A stretch of DNA of 64,000 nt from Mitsuaria sp. PDC51 (GTDB lineage: Bacteria > Pseudomonadota > Gammaproteobacteria > Burkholderiales > Burkholderiaceae_C): assembly GCF_900113225.1 (NCBI RefSeq), contig NZ_FOZE01000001.1:2294001-2358000 (forward strand), in the 5' to 3' direction. The stretch's first letter is position 1. Each line of letters opens with the position of its first letter. A model generated the notes under the pieces. The model had not been told where the DNA came from. It was given only the letters and a program-made list of their open reading frames with translations, and made no database searches. Made by a program: the position numbers and the translations under genes. Positions 51,780 through 60,675 of this stretch are shown in pieces.

Positions 51780-52766
51780 ATGGCCCTCATCGGTGACACC
51801 CGTTTCGCGGAGCGCAGCAGCTTCTTCAACGGCCAGCGCCTGTTCGCATCGGACCTGCAGGAGCTGGACGACTTCAACCGCCAGATGCGCTGGCTGCACA
51901 ACCAGAGCCTGCACCAGCCCGGCATCGGCGCCGGGTTCGCCACCACCGGCACCAAGGGTGCGCGCGAGGTCTCGATCCAGCCCGGCTACGCGATCGACGC
52001 CCGCGGCCGCGAGATCGTGCTGGCCGACGCGGTGGTGCAGCCGGTGCCGCCGGTGGCCGGCGACGACTTCGGCGCGCCGGTGTTCTTCGACCTGACGGTG
52101 TCCTATCCCACCGAGGCGCTGGAGGTGGCCGAGACGCGCGAGGGCGCGTGCGGCGCCACCGGCGGCGCCATCCGGCTGCGCGAGACGCCGGTGTTCTGCT
52201 GGGTGCGGCTCGGCCCGGCGCCGGACTACCTGCCCACCGATGCGAAGCTGCGCGACGCGGTCGTCAACGGCACCCAGCTGCGCCTGGCGCGGGCGCAGGT
52301 GCTCAACTGCCGGCTGGAGCAGCCGCTGTCGCTGGCGCAGCGGCGCAACGCGCGGCCGGCCGCGCAGCCCTACGTGGCCAGCGGCTTGGTCGCCAAGCCG
52401 GCCTGGACGATGCCGGCGGCCGGCGCGGGCGCCTCGGGCTTCGGGCTGCAGCTGGAGGCGGTGGTTGACACCACCTCGGCCGGTTTCCGGACCATGCCCT
52501 GCTACTCGGCGCAGGTGCTGGGCCGGCGCGATTTCAGTTTCGACGTCGGCGATCGCGACGTGGTGCGCCTGGTCGACGGTTTCGTGATGTTGCTGGCGGC
52601 GGACAAGGCCGGGTTCAAGTTCTCGATGCTGGTGCCGGACTCGCTGCTGGCCAGCCTGCCGCCCGGCGCGGACGATCCCGATCCGCAGAGCGAGGACTTC
52701 CGCAAGCAGCTGCTCAAGCAGGTGCGCGACGAGTGGCGCATCGAGTGGATCGGGGTGGAGGGCTGA
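51780..52766 (+). CDS. eCIS tail protein with docking module
   Basis: A 328-residue protein. The N-terminal 95 residues carry the shared module (SFFNGQRLFASDLQELDDF, LHNQSLHQPGIGAG, PGYAIDARGREIVLA). The remainder is a beta-rich domain ending with a helical tail DPQSEDFRKQLLKQVRDEWRIEW. A good AGGAAGGA ribosome binding site precedes the ATG. It is collinear in its first part with the preceding gene product and with the later 54,960 and 55,817 genes. Function is inferred only from position: a baseplate or fibre-network component. Confidence 0.7.
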   Translation: MALIGDTRFAERSSFFNGQRLFASDLQELDDFNRQMRWLHNQSLHQPGIGAGFATTGTKGAREVSIQPGYAIDARGREIVLADAVVQPVPPVAGDDFGAPVFFDLTVSYPTEALEVAETREGACGATGGAIRLRETPVFCWVRLGPAPDYLPTDAKLRDAVVNGTQLRLARAQVLNCRLEQPLSLAQRRNARPAAQPYVASGLVAKPAWTMPAAGAGASGFGLQLEAVVDTTSAGFRTMPCYSAQVLGRRDFSFDVGDRDVVRLVDGFVMLLAADKAGFKFSMLVPDSLLASLPPGADDPDPQSEDFRKQLLKQVRDEWRIEWIGVEG

Positions 52767-52770
52767 AGCC

Positions 52771-54939
52771 ATGGGCGCACCGGACCTCCGACCCTTCCGT
52801 CATCTCAACGAGGACGGCCTGTGGCCGCGTTTCCATTGGCACGGCCTCGCGCGGGGCGACGATGGCGCGCTGCGGCTGGCGGCGCTGCCGGCGTTCGAGG
52901 GCGAGTTGCCCGCGGCGCTGGGGACGCTCGCCGACGCGCAACCGCAGGGCGGCGTGGCCGTCGATGCCGGCGGCACCGTGTTCTTCACCGATCCCGCGGG
53001 GGGCGTGGTGTCGTGGATCGAGGGCTGCTTCGGCGCCATCGGCCCGGTGCCGTGCCTGGGTGGACCGGGCAGCGATGCGACGCGCTTCGATGCGCCCGCG
53101 GGGCTGGCGATCGCGCCGGCGCGCGGCGCGCTGTATGTCGCCGACGCCGGCAACCACCGGGTGGAGGTCTTCGACCTCGGCAGCCTGGCGCTGGTGGAGG
53201 TGCTGGAGGGGTTCCAGCTGCCGGTGTCGCTGGCGCTGGACGAGGCGGGGCAGCTCTACGTCGCCGACCTGGGCGACGGTCGGGTCGAGTGCATCACGAC
53301 GTGGGGCGACCGGGCACCTGCCTTCGGCGACGCGGTGCGGGCCAGCGGGCAGGCGGATCATCCGTGCGCGATCGCGTGGTCGGACGGACGGCTGTGGGTG
53401 CTGGACGCCCAGACGCATCAGGTCACCGCGTTCACGCCGCAGGGCGCGCCGATGGAGAGCATTCCCACCGGCATCGAAGGCGCCATCGCGCTGGCGGTGT
53501 CCGGCGATTCGCTGTTCATCGGCGATCCGGGGCGGCGGCGGATCGCGGTCTGGTCGCGCGGTCAGGACGGGTCCTTCTTCCACGCCGGCGATGCCGCGGG
53601 CTATGAAGGGCCGGTCGCCGCGCTCGCGATCAACGGTCGCGCAAGCGCAAGCGGCGGCAGTGGCAGCGATGGCGACGGCGCGTTGTGGGTCTCGCCTGGC
53701 GGTGGCCTCGCGCCGCTGCGGCTGGCGCTGCAAGGCAGCCATGCGGCCGAAGGCTGGTTGTGGAGCGACGCGATCACCGTCGACACGCTCGATCACGTCT
53801 GGAACCGGCTGCACGCCAGCATCGCCCTGCCCGCGGGCAGCCATGTGACCTTCCACATCGCGACGGGAGCGCTGGCCGCGCCCGTGCCGCCGCCGACGGC
53901 GGACGGGCTCTTCGCCGCGCCGTGGCGCGCGGTCGGCGCCGACGTGACCGATTTCTTCATCGACCTGGACGACACCGGGCCGCAGCGGGCGCTGTGGATC
54001 GGCGCGCGCTTCGCCAACGACCTGCACGGCACGCCGGTGCTGCGCCAGGCGCGCGTGGACTTCGACCAGGCCAGCTACCTGCCGGACCTGCCGGGGATCT
54101 ACCGCGAGCGTCCGCCGTCGCTGTACCCGGACCGGCCGCGGGACAACTTCCTGCTGCGTTACCTCAGCCTGTTCGAGAGCTTCTTCCGCGAGATCGAGGC
54201 GACGACCGGCGAGTTGCCGGCGCTGCTGGATCCGGCGGGTGCGCCGGACGAGGCGCTGGACTGGCTGGCCGGGTTCCTGGCCGTGCCGCTGTCGCAGACC
54301 CAGGACGAGGCCACGCGGCGCGCGTCGATCGCCGGCGCCTGGGCGCGCCATGCGCGGCGCGGCACCGCGGCCGGGCTGGGCGAGGCGCTGCGCGACGAGG
54401 CCGGCGTGCGGGCGGTGATCGAGGAACCGCTGCAGGCGCTGGGCTGGTGGGCGCTGCCGGCGCCGTCGAGCTCCTGCAAGCCGGGACAGGCCGGGACCTG
54501 GGCCGACGGCGGGGATTCGGTGCTCGGGTTCAACACGGTGCTGCCGGCGTCGGAGCCGCCGGGCGCGGTGCTGGGCAGCACCGCGACGCTGGACCGGTCG
54601 CGGCTGATCGCGTCCGACGCCTTCGGCACGCCGCTGTTCGAGGAGGCGGCCTACCGCTTCCTGGTGCGGCTCTATCCGCGCGACTTGCACTGCGCCGACA
54701 CGCTGGCGCGGGTGCGGGAGATCGTCGAGCGCGAGAAGCCGGCGCACACCCTGTGGCAGCTGTGCGCGATCGCGCCGGGGCTGCGGGTGGGATACCAGGC
54801 GAGCCTGGGCGTGGACACGCTGCTGGGGGGTGGTCCGCCCGAGCCGGGCCCGCTGGGCGAGGGCGCGCTGGTGCTGGGCGGGGAGCCGCGCGCGCGCCTG
54901 GGCGTGGACAGCCGCGTGGGTGCGCGGGCGCAACTTTGA
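52771..54939 (+). CDS. NHL-repeat beta-propeller fused to P2 gpI-like phage tail domain
   Basis: A 722-residue protein. Residues about 60-330 contain NHL-type repeats (GVAVDAGGTVFFTDPAGG, GLAIAPARGALYVADAGNHRVEVF, LALDEAGQLYVADLGDGRV), giving a propeller. Residues about 430-620 are the phage tail protein I/TIGR02242-like domain (LPGIYRERP, NFLLRYLSLFESFFREIE, ALDWLAGFLAVPL), and the C-terminus is low complexity. The tail domain anchors to the wedge, so the propeller would face outward and might contact a target surface or organise fibres; this is inference. It overlaps the next possible start (TGATG), but a better start lies at 54,960. Confidence 0.82.
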   Translation: MGAPDLRPFRHLNEDGLWPRFHWHGLARGDDGALRLAALPAFEGELPAALGTLADAQPQGGVAVDAGGTVFFTDPAGGVVSWIEGCFGAIGPVPCLGGPGSDATRFDAPAGLAIAPARGALYVADAGNHRVEVFDLGSLALVEVLEGFQLPVSLALDEAGQLYVADLGDGRVECITTWGDRAPAFGDAVRASGQADHPCAIAWSDGRLWVLDAQTHQVTAFTPQGAPMESIPTGIEGAIALAVSGDSLFIGDPGRRRIAVWSRGQDGSFFHAGDAAGYEGPVAALAINGRASASGGSGSDGDGALWVSPGGGLAPLRLALQGSHAAEGWLWSDAITVDTLDHVWNRLHASIALPAGSHVTFHIATGALAAPVPPPTADGLFAAPWRAVGADVTDFFIDLDDTGPQRALWIGARFANDLHGTPVLRQARVDFDQASYLPDLPGIYRERPPSLYPDRPRDNFLLRYLSLFESFFREIEATTGELPALLDPAGAPDEALDWLAGFLAVPLSQTQDEATRRASIAGAWARHARRGTAAGLGEALRDEAGVRAVIEEPLQALGWWALPAPSSSCKPGQAGTWADGGDSVLGFNTVLPASEPPGAVLGSTATLDRSRLIASDAFGTPLFEEAAYRFLVRLYPRDLHCADTLARVREIVEREKPAHTLWQLCAIAPGLRVGYQASLGVDTLLGGGPPEPGPLGEGALVLGGEPRARLGVDSRVGARAQL

Positions 54940-54959
54940 TGGCCATCAGGAGAAGGCAC

Positions 54960-55805
54960 ATGCGAGACGAATCGGTCGAATGCGAGGCGCTGCGAAGCTT
55001 TTCGCGTCCGCGCTACTTCCACGGTCAATTGCTCGACGTTCGTCATTTCGAATCCGAGCAGGCCTATTTCAAGCGCAAGCAGTGGATGCTCAACCGCCTG
55101 GTCGCCGGCTTCGGCGTGGTGTGCGGGCTGGACGTGCAACTGGGCGAGGACGACCACAGCGTGGTCGTGATGGCCGGGCTGGCGCTGGACAAGCAGGGGC
55201 GCGAGATCGTCGTGCCGTCGCGGTCCAGGCCGCTGGCGGTGCCGTCGCGCGCGGCGCCGCCGGCCGAGTCCGAGTCGGACCCCGTGCCGACCGGCGCCGC
55301 GGCCAACGCCGCCGCGGCCGCGCGGGGACAGCGCAACGGTGGCCGTAACGGCGGCCGTGATGGCGAGGGCCACTGCGACGACGACTGGATGCACCTGGTG
55401 GTCTGCTACGAGGAGTGCCGGACCGATCCGGAGCCGGTGATGGCCGGCGGCTGCGACACCGCCACGCGCTGCGCGCCGGGGGCGATCCGGGAGGGCTACT
55501 CGCTGGTGCTGCGACCCGGCAAGGCGCCGCACATCCCGGTGGACGCCGACATCCCGGGCCTGATCAAGGGCAACAGCGTGAACTACCAGGCGCTGGCGGA
55601 ATGGGTCAGCCGACCCTGCGACTGCGACACCGGCGCGGGCTGCATCACGCTGGCCAACCTGCATCTGCCCGCGGCGGGGCAGACGCTGGAGCTGTCGGAC
55701 ATCGACATCGCGGTCCGGCCGATCGTCTACGGCGCCGACGTGCTGTGGGAACTGGTGCTGGCGCTCAGCCATGAGTCGCAGGCCCGGCGCGGCGGCAAGT
55801 ACTGA
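54960..55805 (+). CDS. eCIS tail protein with docking module, Cys-containing
   Basis: A 281-residue protein. The start at 54960 is chosen for AGGAG 7 nt upstream; an in-frame ATG at 54939 overlapping the previous stop would add seven residues. Residues 12-95 are the shared module in its clearest form (RYFHGQLLDVRHFESEQAYF, NRLVAGFGVVCGLDV, LALDKQGREIVVP). A low-complexity Ala/Arg/Gly linker (about 98-133) leads to a second domain with paired Cys residues (CDDDWMHLVVCYEEC; CDCDTGAGC). No known fold is recognised. Confidence 0.7.
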   Translation: MRDESVECEALRSFSRPRYFHGQLLDVRHFESEQAYFKRKQWMLNRLVAGFGVVCGLDVQLGEDDHSVVVMAGLALDKQGREIVVPSRSRPLAVPSRAAPPAESESDPVPTGAAANAAAAARGQRNGGRNGGRDGEGHCDDDWMHLVVCYEECRTDPEPVMAGGCDTATRCAPGAIREGYSLVLRPGKAPHIPVDADIPGLIKGNSVNYQALAEWVSRPCDCDTGAGCITLANLHLPAAGQTLELSDIDIAVRPIVYGADVLWELVLALSHESQARRGGKY

Positions 55806-55816
55806 AAGGAACGACC

Positions 55817-56692
55817 ATGGCTTCAATGACGACAGGCTCGGGCGACTGCGGTTGCGGCGGGGGTTGCGGAGGCACCGCGACGAGCGGATCGGGCACCGGC
55901 GCGCGCGGCGGGATCGAGCGGCCGCGTTTCTTCCCCCGGCAGCTCATCACGCCCGACGACCTCACGCTGGGGCAGGACTACTTCCGCGACCGGCTGCGCC
56001 GCATGAACCGCTACCTGCACGGCTGGGGCGTGGTGTGCGGCGCCCGGGTCGAGGCCAGCACGCAGGCCTGGCGCGTGGTGGTGCAGCCGGGCTACCTGCT
56101 CGGGCCGCAGGGCGACGAGATCATGATCGAGCGCGACGTGTGCTTCGACCTCCGCACCCGTTGCGTGTCGGCGGTCAGCGGCGATGCCTGCGACGACATC
56201 GCGATCGACCCGCTGTGCCCGGACCGCACCGTGTCCACGCGCGATCCCGGCGCGCCGCTGTTCGTCGCGGTGCGCTACCGGCAGGTGGCCGCGCGGCCGG
56301 TGCGGGTGCAGCCGGTGGGCTGCGGCTGCGACGACACCGGTTGCGAGTTCTCGCGCTGGCAGGACGGCTATGAGCTGTGCGTGCTCGATGCCTGCCCGGA
56401 GTCGCACGCGTCGCCGCCGTCGATGGCGCAGTTCACGGAACCGGGCGCCATCCCGGATTGCCCGCCATGCCCGACCGATCCGTGGGTGGTGCTGGCCAAG
56501 GTCACCGTGGACGAGCAAGGCAAGGTGAGCGCGCCGGACAACTGCGCCTGCCGGCGGCAGCTGCGAACGACGGGGCCGTATTGGTGGAACTGCAATGAGG
56601 GCACGCGGTCGGAGACCCAGCCCGGGTCGGCGACGGAGGCGGGGACGAAAGCGGAGACGAAGACAAAGGCGGATCCGGCCCGACCCACTTGA
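55817..56692 (+). CDS. Cys-rich eCIS tail protein with docking module
   Basis: A 291-residue protein. A Gly/Cys-rich leader (CGCGGGCGG near residue 11) precedes the shared module (RPRFFPRQLITPDDLTLGQ, NRYLHGWGVVCGARV, PGYLLGPQGDEIMI). The second half is unusually rich in Cys (GCGCDDTGC, DCPPC, NCACRR) and ends in a polar, Glu/Thr/Lys-rich tail. It is the last structural-looking gene before the cargo genes. The Cys clusters may be disulfides for stability outside the cell or metal sites. Function is unknown. Confidence 0.7.
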   Translation: MASMTTGSGDCGCGGGCGGTATSGSGTGARGGIERPRFFPRQLITPDDLTLGQDYFRDRLRRMNRYLHGWGVVCGARVEASTQAWRVVVQPGYLLGPQGDEIMIERDVCFDLRTRCVSAVSGDACDDIAIDPLCPDRTVSTRDPGAPLFVAVRYRQVAARPVRVQPVGCGCDDTGCEFSRWQDGYELCVLDACPESHASPPSMAQFTEPGAIPDCPPCPTDPWVVLAKVTVDEQGKVSAPDNCACRRQLRTTGPYWWNCNEGTRSETQPGSATEAGTKAETKTKADPARPT

Positions 56693-56705
56693 CGGCAGGA
56701 CGACC

Positions 56706-58655
56706 GTGCGAACGCCCACGCGAAAGGCCCCCTCCGAGCGCGCGGTCGACGCGCTGCGTGGCGCGGGAGGGCGGCCCCTGCCGCCCCAGGTGCAGCAGGA
56801 GGCCGCGCAGCGTTATGGCTTCGGTTTCGGCCACGTTCGCGTGCATGACGGACCGGGGGCGCATGCCGCCGCCGGCGCCTTGCATGCGTCGGCCTACACG
56901 GTCGGCAGCGACATTGCCTTCGGCGCGGGACGGTATGCGCCGGAGTCGCCGCAAGGGCGGGCCTTGCTGCGGCACGAACTGCGCCACGTCGCGCAGCAGC
57001 ATTGGGCGGTGGCGGCGCGGGAACCGGTGGTCGATGCGCCCGATTCCCCGCACGAGCAGGATGCCCGCACGCTGCTGGCGTCCGACGTGCCGACCTTGCC
57101 CGTGCAACGCATCCAGTGCGCACCGGAGGAAGAGGCGCCGTATTCGCTGGGAACCGGGCTGATCGACACGGTGGGACGCAAGGCCACCAGCGACGCGTCC
57201 TGGCCGTTCATCAAGGCGGTGCTCGAGGGATTCGTGGGCGGGTTGAAGGCCGATGTCCGCGCGGGCCGCGCCGACGCCGCCAAGGCGCATCTGTCCGAAT
57301 TGATGGTGCCGTGGAACGCCGCCAGGTTCTACGGCGGCTACCTCGTCGGGCTGGTCATCGGCCTGGTCAGCCCGATCACCGATTTGGTCAAGGGCGTGGT
57401 CGGACTGGTCAAGCTCGGCCTGTCCGGGCTGGAGTGGCTGGCGAAGTGGTCGCCGCTGGGAATCGCGGTGAGTCCGGAACGGCAACGCAAGATCGCGGAG
57501 CTCAACGTCCGGCTCAACGCGTTGATGGGGGAACTGGGCGGTGCGCTGGCGAGCTTCGTGACGGATCCCAAGGGCACGGTGCAGAAGTTCTCGGGGCTGC
57601 TCGACAACCTGATGCAGATGGCCCAGTCCAAGGCGCGGGACATGGGCGCGAGCGGGGCGCATGCGATCTTCGACCTGCTGGGCAAGGACTTCTACGAGAT
57701 GGGCAAGGGCATCGGGGAGGTGGTCGGCACGCTGGTCGCGCAGGTGCTGATGCTGGTGTTCAGCGAGGCGATCGGCAACCTGATCGCCAAGGGCGCCAGC
57801 CTGGTGGGCAAGGCCGCGGAGTTCGTGGCGGGCAAGGCGGTGCAGGCGTTCGGATGGATCAAGGGCGTGTTCTTGGAGGCCGGCGCGCTGCTGCGCAAGG
57901 CGGTCAATGGGGCGCTCAAGTTCTTCAAGGGCGTGGTCGACAAGGCGGTCGAGGCCTTCGACGCGCTGGTGGCGGTCTTCAGCGAGGCGGCGGCCGGCGA
58001 GCAGGCCGCGGCCGGCGTGGGCAAGGGCGTCGGCGGCACGGTGTCGACCAACATGGAATCGCGCATGGTCAGCGGCGCCCGCACCACGCCGACGACCGTC
58101 GCCGACCTCAGGACGCCGAAGGTGCATCCGTCCAACACGTCGACAGGGACGTCCGGTTCAGTCCGGAGCTCCAGTGTGCAGGGGCCCCAAGACACCGGTG
58201 AAGCGCTTGAGGAACTTCAGGCGACGAGGGACGCGGGGCATGGCAAGGACGCCGCGAGCATCGGGACAGGCATCGAGTCGATGGAGGTCGAGGACTGGGC
58301 CGCCGAGCTCGCGGGCAAAGGCTATGAGACTTTCCCGAGGAATCGCTTTGGCGACGCCAGGGTCGGTGGCCGAAGACTGAGTTCGATGTTCACCGATCAG
58401 CGGGCTCGTCCGGATCTCATCGGGATCAACCATGCGGACAAGACCATCATCGTGGGCGATATCACCGCCAGGCCAGGCACCCTGGCAAAGATCCCCGGCG
58501 CGATCGGTCAGGAGGAAGGGCTGCATCTGGAAAAGACGATCGAGTACGCGAAGCAGTTGAGACGCCAATTGCCGCGCGACCTTGGGTACAAGGTCTTTGC
58601 CCAGGAGCGGCATTGGAGCACCGGGACGAAGACCAAGTTGATTCAGATTCTGTGA
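56706..58655 (+). CDS. DUF4157 eCIS cargo with amphipathic middle and nuclease-like C-terminal domain
   Basis: A 649-residue protein starting at GTG (56706) after GGCAGGA. Residues about 25-100 are the DUF4157 eCIS-core domain with HELRH at 90-94. Residues about 190-440 are long Gly/Val/Leu-rich amphipathic helices (YLVGLVIGLVSPITDLVKG; VVGTLVAQVLMLVFSEAIG), reminiscent of membrane-active or translocation segments. The last 120 residues are a distinct domain with RPDLIGI (568-574) and IIVGDIT (581-587), then HLEKTIEYAKQL. This resembles the core of a PD-(D/E)xK-type nuclease in which the usual Lys position is Thr. GC content drops in this tip. Most likely a toxin effector; nuclease activity is inference. 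Confidence 0.75.
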   Translation: MRTPTRKAPSERAVDALRGAGGRPLPPQVQQEAAQRYGFGFGHVRVHDGPGAHAAAGALHASAYTVGSDIAFGAGRYAPESPQGRALLRHELRHVAQQHWAVAAREPVVDAPDSPHEQDARTLLASDVPTLPVQRIQCAPEEEAPYSLGTGLIDTVGRKATSDASWPFIKAVLEGFVGGLKADVRAGRADAAKAHLSELMVPWNAARFYGGYLVGLVIGLVSPITDLVKGVVGLVKLGLSGLEWLAKWSPLGIAVSPERQRKIAELNVRLNALMGELGGALASFVTDPKGTVQKFSGLLDNLMQMAQSKARDMGASGAHAIFDLLGKDFYEMGKGIGEVVGTLVAQVLMLVFSEAIGNLIAKGASLVGKAAEFVAGKAVQAFGWIKGVFLEAGALLRKAVNGALKFFKGVVDKAVEAFDALVAVFSEAAAGEQAAAGVGKGVGGTVSTNMESRMVSGARTTPTTVADLRTPKVHPSNTSTGTSGSVRSSSVQGPQDTGEALEELQATRDAGHGKDAASIGTGIESMEVEDWAAELAGKGYETFPRNRFGDARVGGRRLSSMFTDQRARPDLIGINHADKTIIVGDITARPGTLAKIPGAIGQEEGLHLEKTIEYAKQLRRQLPRDLGYKVFAQERHWSTGTKTKLIQIL

Positions 58656-58688
58656 CCCGCGCCTCTGCGTCGGGCCCCGCGTGACGTC

Positions 58689-60674
58689 ATGAGCCAAGCA
58701 AGATCCTCGCCTCAGTCCGTAGCCGCAGCCACGCGCAGCGCTGCTGACTCGTCGTCGCTCGCGCGCGCGTCCACCGGTGCGGCGCCCGCGCAGCCCCTTC
58801 ATGAGGGCGCCGAGCGCGAGTCCGACCGCATCGCCGACTCGGTGATGCAAGGCGGGGACTGGCATCGGCCGGAGCAGGCCGGATGGTCCGCGGCGAGCGC
58901 AGCGCAGGCCCGGCCGACATCGCTGCTAGTGGCGGACGATGCCGAGCCGGCGGGCGGGCAGATGCGCAAGAGCGAGTTCCTCGCCGCGCTTCGCGGGGAT
59001 GTCTGCGTGGCGGTGGACGCGGCGTTGAGCGGAACGGGACGCGACAGCCAGGGCTGCCCGTGGATCGACCACTGGTTCGGCTACTACGCCGAGCGTGGCA
59101 GCGGCGACGTCGAGCGCGCGCTGCAGCGATACGCGCCCGAGACCCGCGGCGCGCGCGACGCGCAGGACGGCATCCGCCTGGTCACGGCGCGCGTGCGGCG
59201 CAGCGCGCAGGTCTGGGCCAGGACCGGCGAGATCGATGCGCCCCCGGACCTGCCGGGCCTGCCCGCGATGGCCGGCGGCGGCGCGCTGGCGGTCTTCGGC
59301 GGCATGTTCTTCAAGGCGCGCCCCGGCGGCGCGCGATGGGCGGATCCGGCGTCGGTCCGTGCGGGGCTGGGCAGCGGCGAGCCGATGCCGGGCCCGGTGC
59401 GGGGACGGATGGAATCCGCGCTCGGCATGGGCCTGGGCCATGTGCGCCTGCACACGGACGCGACGGCCGCGCAGGCGGCGGACCGCCTCAACGCGAAGGC
59501 CTTCACCATCGGCCGCGATGTCGCCTTCGGCTCGGGCGAGTTCCAGCCGGGCACGCCGCGCGGCGACGCGCTGATCGCCCATGAACTGGCCCACGTGGCG
59601 CAGCAGGACGGCGCGCGGGCGCCGGACGCGGGCCGCGACATGGGGGAAACGCCCGGCCTGGAGGAAGAGGCCGACCGCTCGGCGTTGGGCGCGCTGTCGA
59701 CGCTCTACGGCAAGGGCAGCGCCGGCCCGCCGGTGCGCCATGGCGGCCCGCCCACGCGCGGCGGGCTGCGGCTGCAGCGCTGCAAGTCCGAGTCCGAGAA
59801 GGCGCGCGAGGCGGAGATCAACCGGCTCGGCGGCCTGCAGTACGACTTCCTCGAGAAGCAGCGCAAGGAAACCGAGGACCGCAAGCGCAAGGAGGCCGAG
59901 GAGGCGGCGAAGAAGTCGGGCCTGCCGCCGCCGGTCACGCCGCCGACGGTGACCGTCGACGACATCATCAAGAGCGAAACCAAGGCCGCCGATCCGCCCA
60001 AGCCGGCCGATGCCTGGACCAAGCTGGACCCCAAGGTGCAGGACGACTGGAAGAAGCGCGCCGATGCCGCCTGGAAGAAGGTCGTGGCCAGCGTCGCCGG
60101 CACCGAGCTGGAGACGGTGATGAAGGGCAAGCGCCTGAAGTTCGACCCCAAGGACGCGCTGGAGCAGGGCTACTTCGGCGCGCAGCTCGGCGACGAGCTC
60201 GAGGTCGGCATGCAATGGGTGGAGCTGGCCGAGAAGGACGCGAAGAACGTGTGGCCCAACGTGGCGCACGAGCTCGGCGGGCACTTCGAGTACGGCAAGG
60301 CCTACGCGACCGAGATCATGAGCGCGGCGCTGGAGCGCATGCCCGAGGCCGAGCGCAAGAAGTGGAAGACCGATCCGGTGCTGCGGCAGAAGTTCTTCGA
60401 CACCTACGAGTACGCGGAGACCGAGATCTTCGCGGAGCTGCGCGAGCGTCGTTATGCGCATCCCGAGACCGGCACCGCGCCGCCCAATCCCACCGACGAT
60501 CCGGACGTGGACGTGCCGCGCCAGCTCAACGTGCTGAAGAAGGCGCTGCATCCGGAGGTCGCCAAGGCCGTGGTGGCGCACCTGAAGGCACGCGTCGACG
60601 CGTCGCCCTCGCTCCTGGAACGCGACAAGAAGTTCTTCGCGGAACAGGTCAAGGCCGTGTTCGGCCCGCCCTGA
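58689..60674 (+). CDS. DUF4157 eCIS cargo with C-terminal HExxxH metallo-like domain
   Basis: A 661-residue protein. An EADRIAD-like lead motif (ERESDRIADSVMQG, near residue 43) is followed by a module of about 95 residues shared with the next two genes (QMRKSEF, GCPWIDHWFGYYAERG). The DUF4157 domain follows, with HELAH at 298-302. A charged helical linker (about 365-405, rich in Lys/Glu) leads to a C-terminal domain with NVAHELGGHFEYG (HELGGH at 527-532) and EYAETEIFAELRERRY downstream. The second motif could bind a metal as HExxxH plus Glu. A protease-like effector is possible, but the spacing differs from classical zincins and the activity is unproven. Confidence 0.75.
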   Translation: MSQARSSPQSVAAATRSAADSSSLARASTGAAPAQPLHEGAERESDRIADSVMQGGDWHRPEQAGWSAASAAQARPTSLLVADDAEPAGGQMRKSEFLAALRGDVCVAVDAALSGTGRDSQGCPWIDHWFGYYAERGSGDVERALQRYAPETRGARDAQDGIRLVTARVRRSAQVWARTGEIDAPPDLPGLPAMAGGGALAVFGGMFFKARPGGARWADPASVRAGLGSGEPMPGPVRGRMESALGMGLGHVRLHTDATAAQAADRLNAKAFTIGRDVAFGSGEFQPGTPRGDALIAHELAHVAQQDGARAPDAGRDMGETPGLEEEADRSALGALSTLYGKGSAGPPVRHGGPPTRGGLRLQRCKSESEKAREAEINRLGGLQYDFLEKQRKETEDRKRKEAEEAAKKSGLPPPVTPPTVTVDDIIKSETKAADPPKPADAWTKLDPKVQDDWKKRADAAWKKVVASVAGTELETVMKGKRLKFDPKDALEQGYFGAQLGDELEVGMQWVELAEKDAKNVWPNVAHELGGHFEYGKAYATEIMSAALERMPEAERKKWKTDPVLRQKFFDTYEYAETEIFAELRERRYAHPETGTAPPNPTDDPDVDVPRQLNVLKKALHPEVAKAVVAHLKARVDASPSLLERDKKFFAEQVKAVFGPP

Positions 60675-60675
60675 C

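Noticed and set aside
58656-58688. Possible immunity gene behind the first cargo toxin
   Set aside because: Only 33 bp separate the two genes and no short open frame with a start and ribosome binding site fits; eCIS toxins aimed at other cell types often lack immunity partners.
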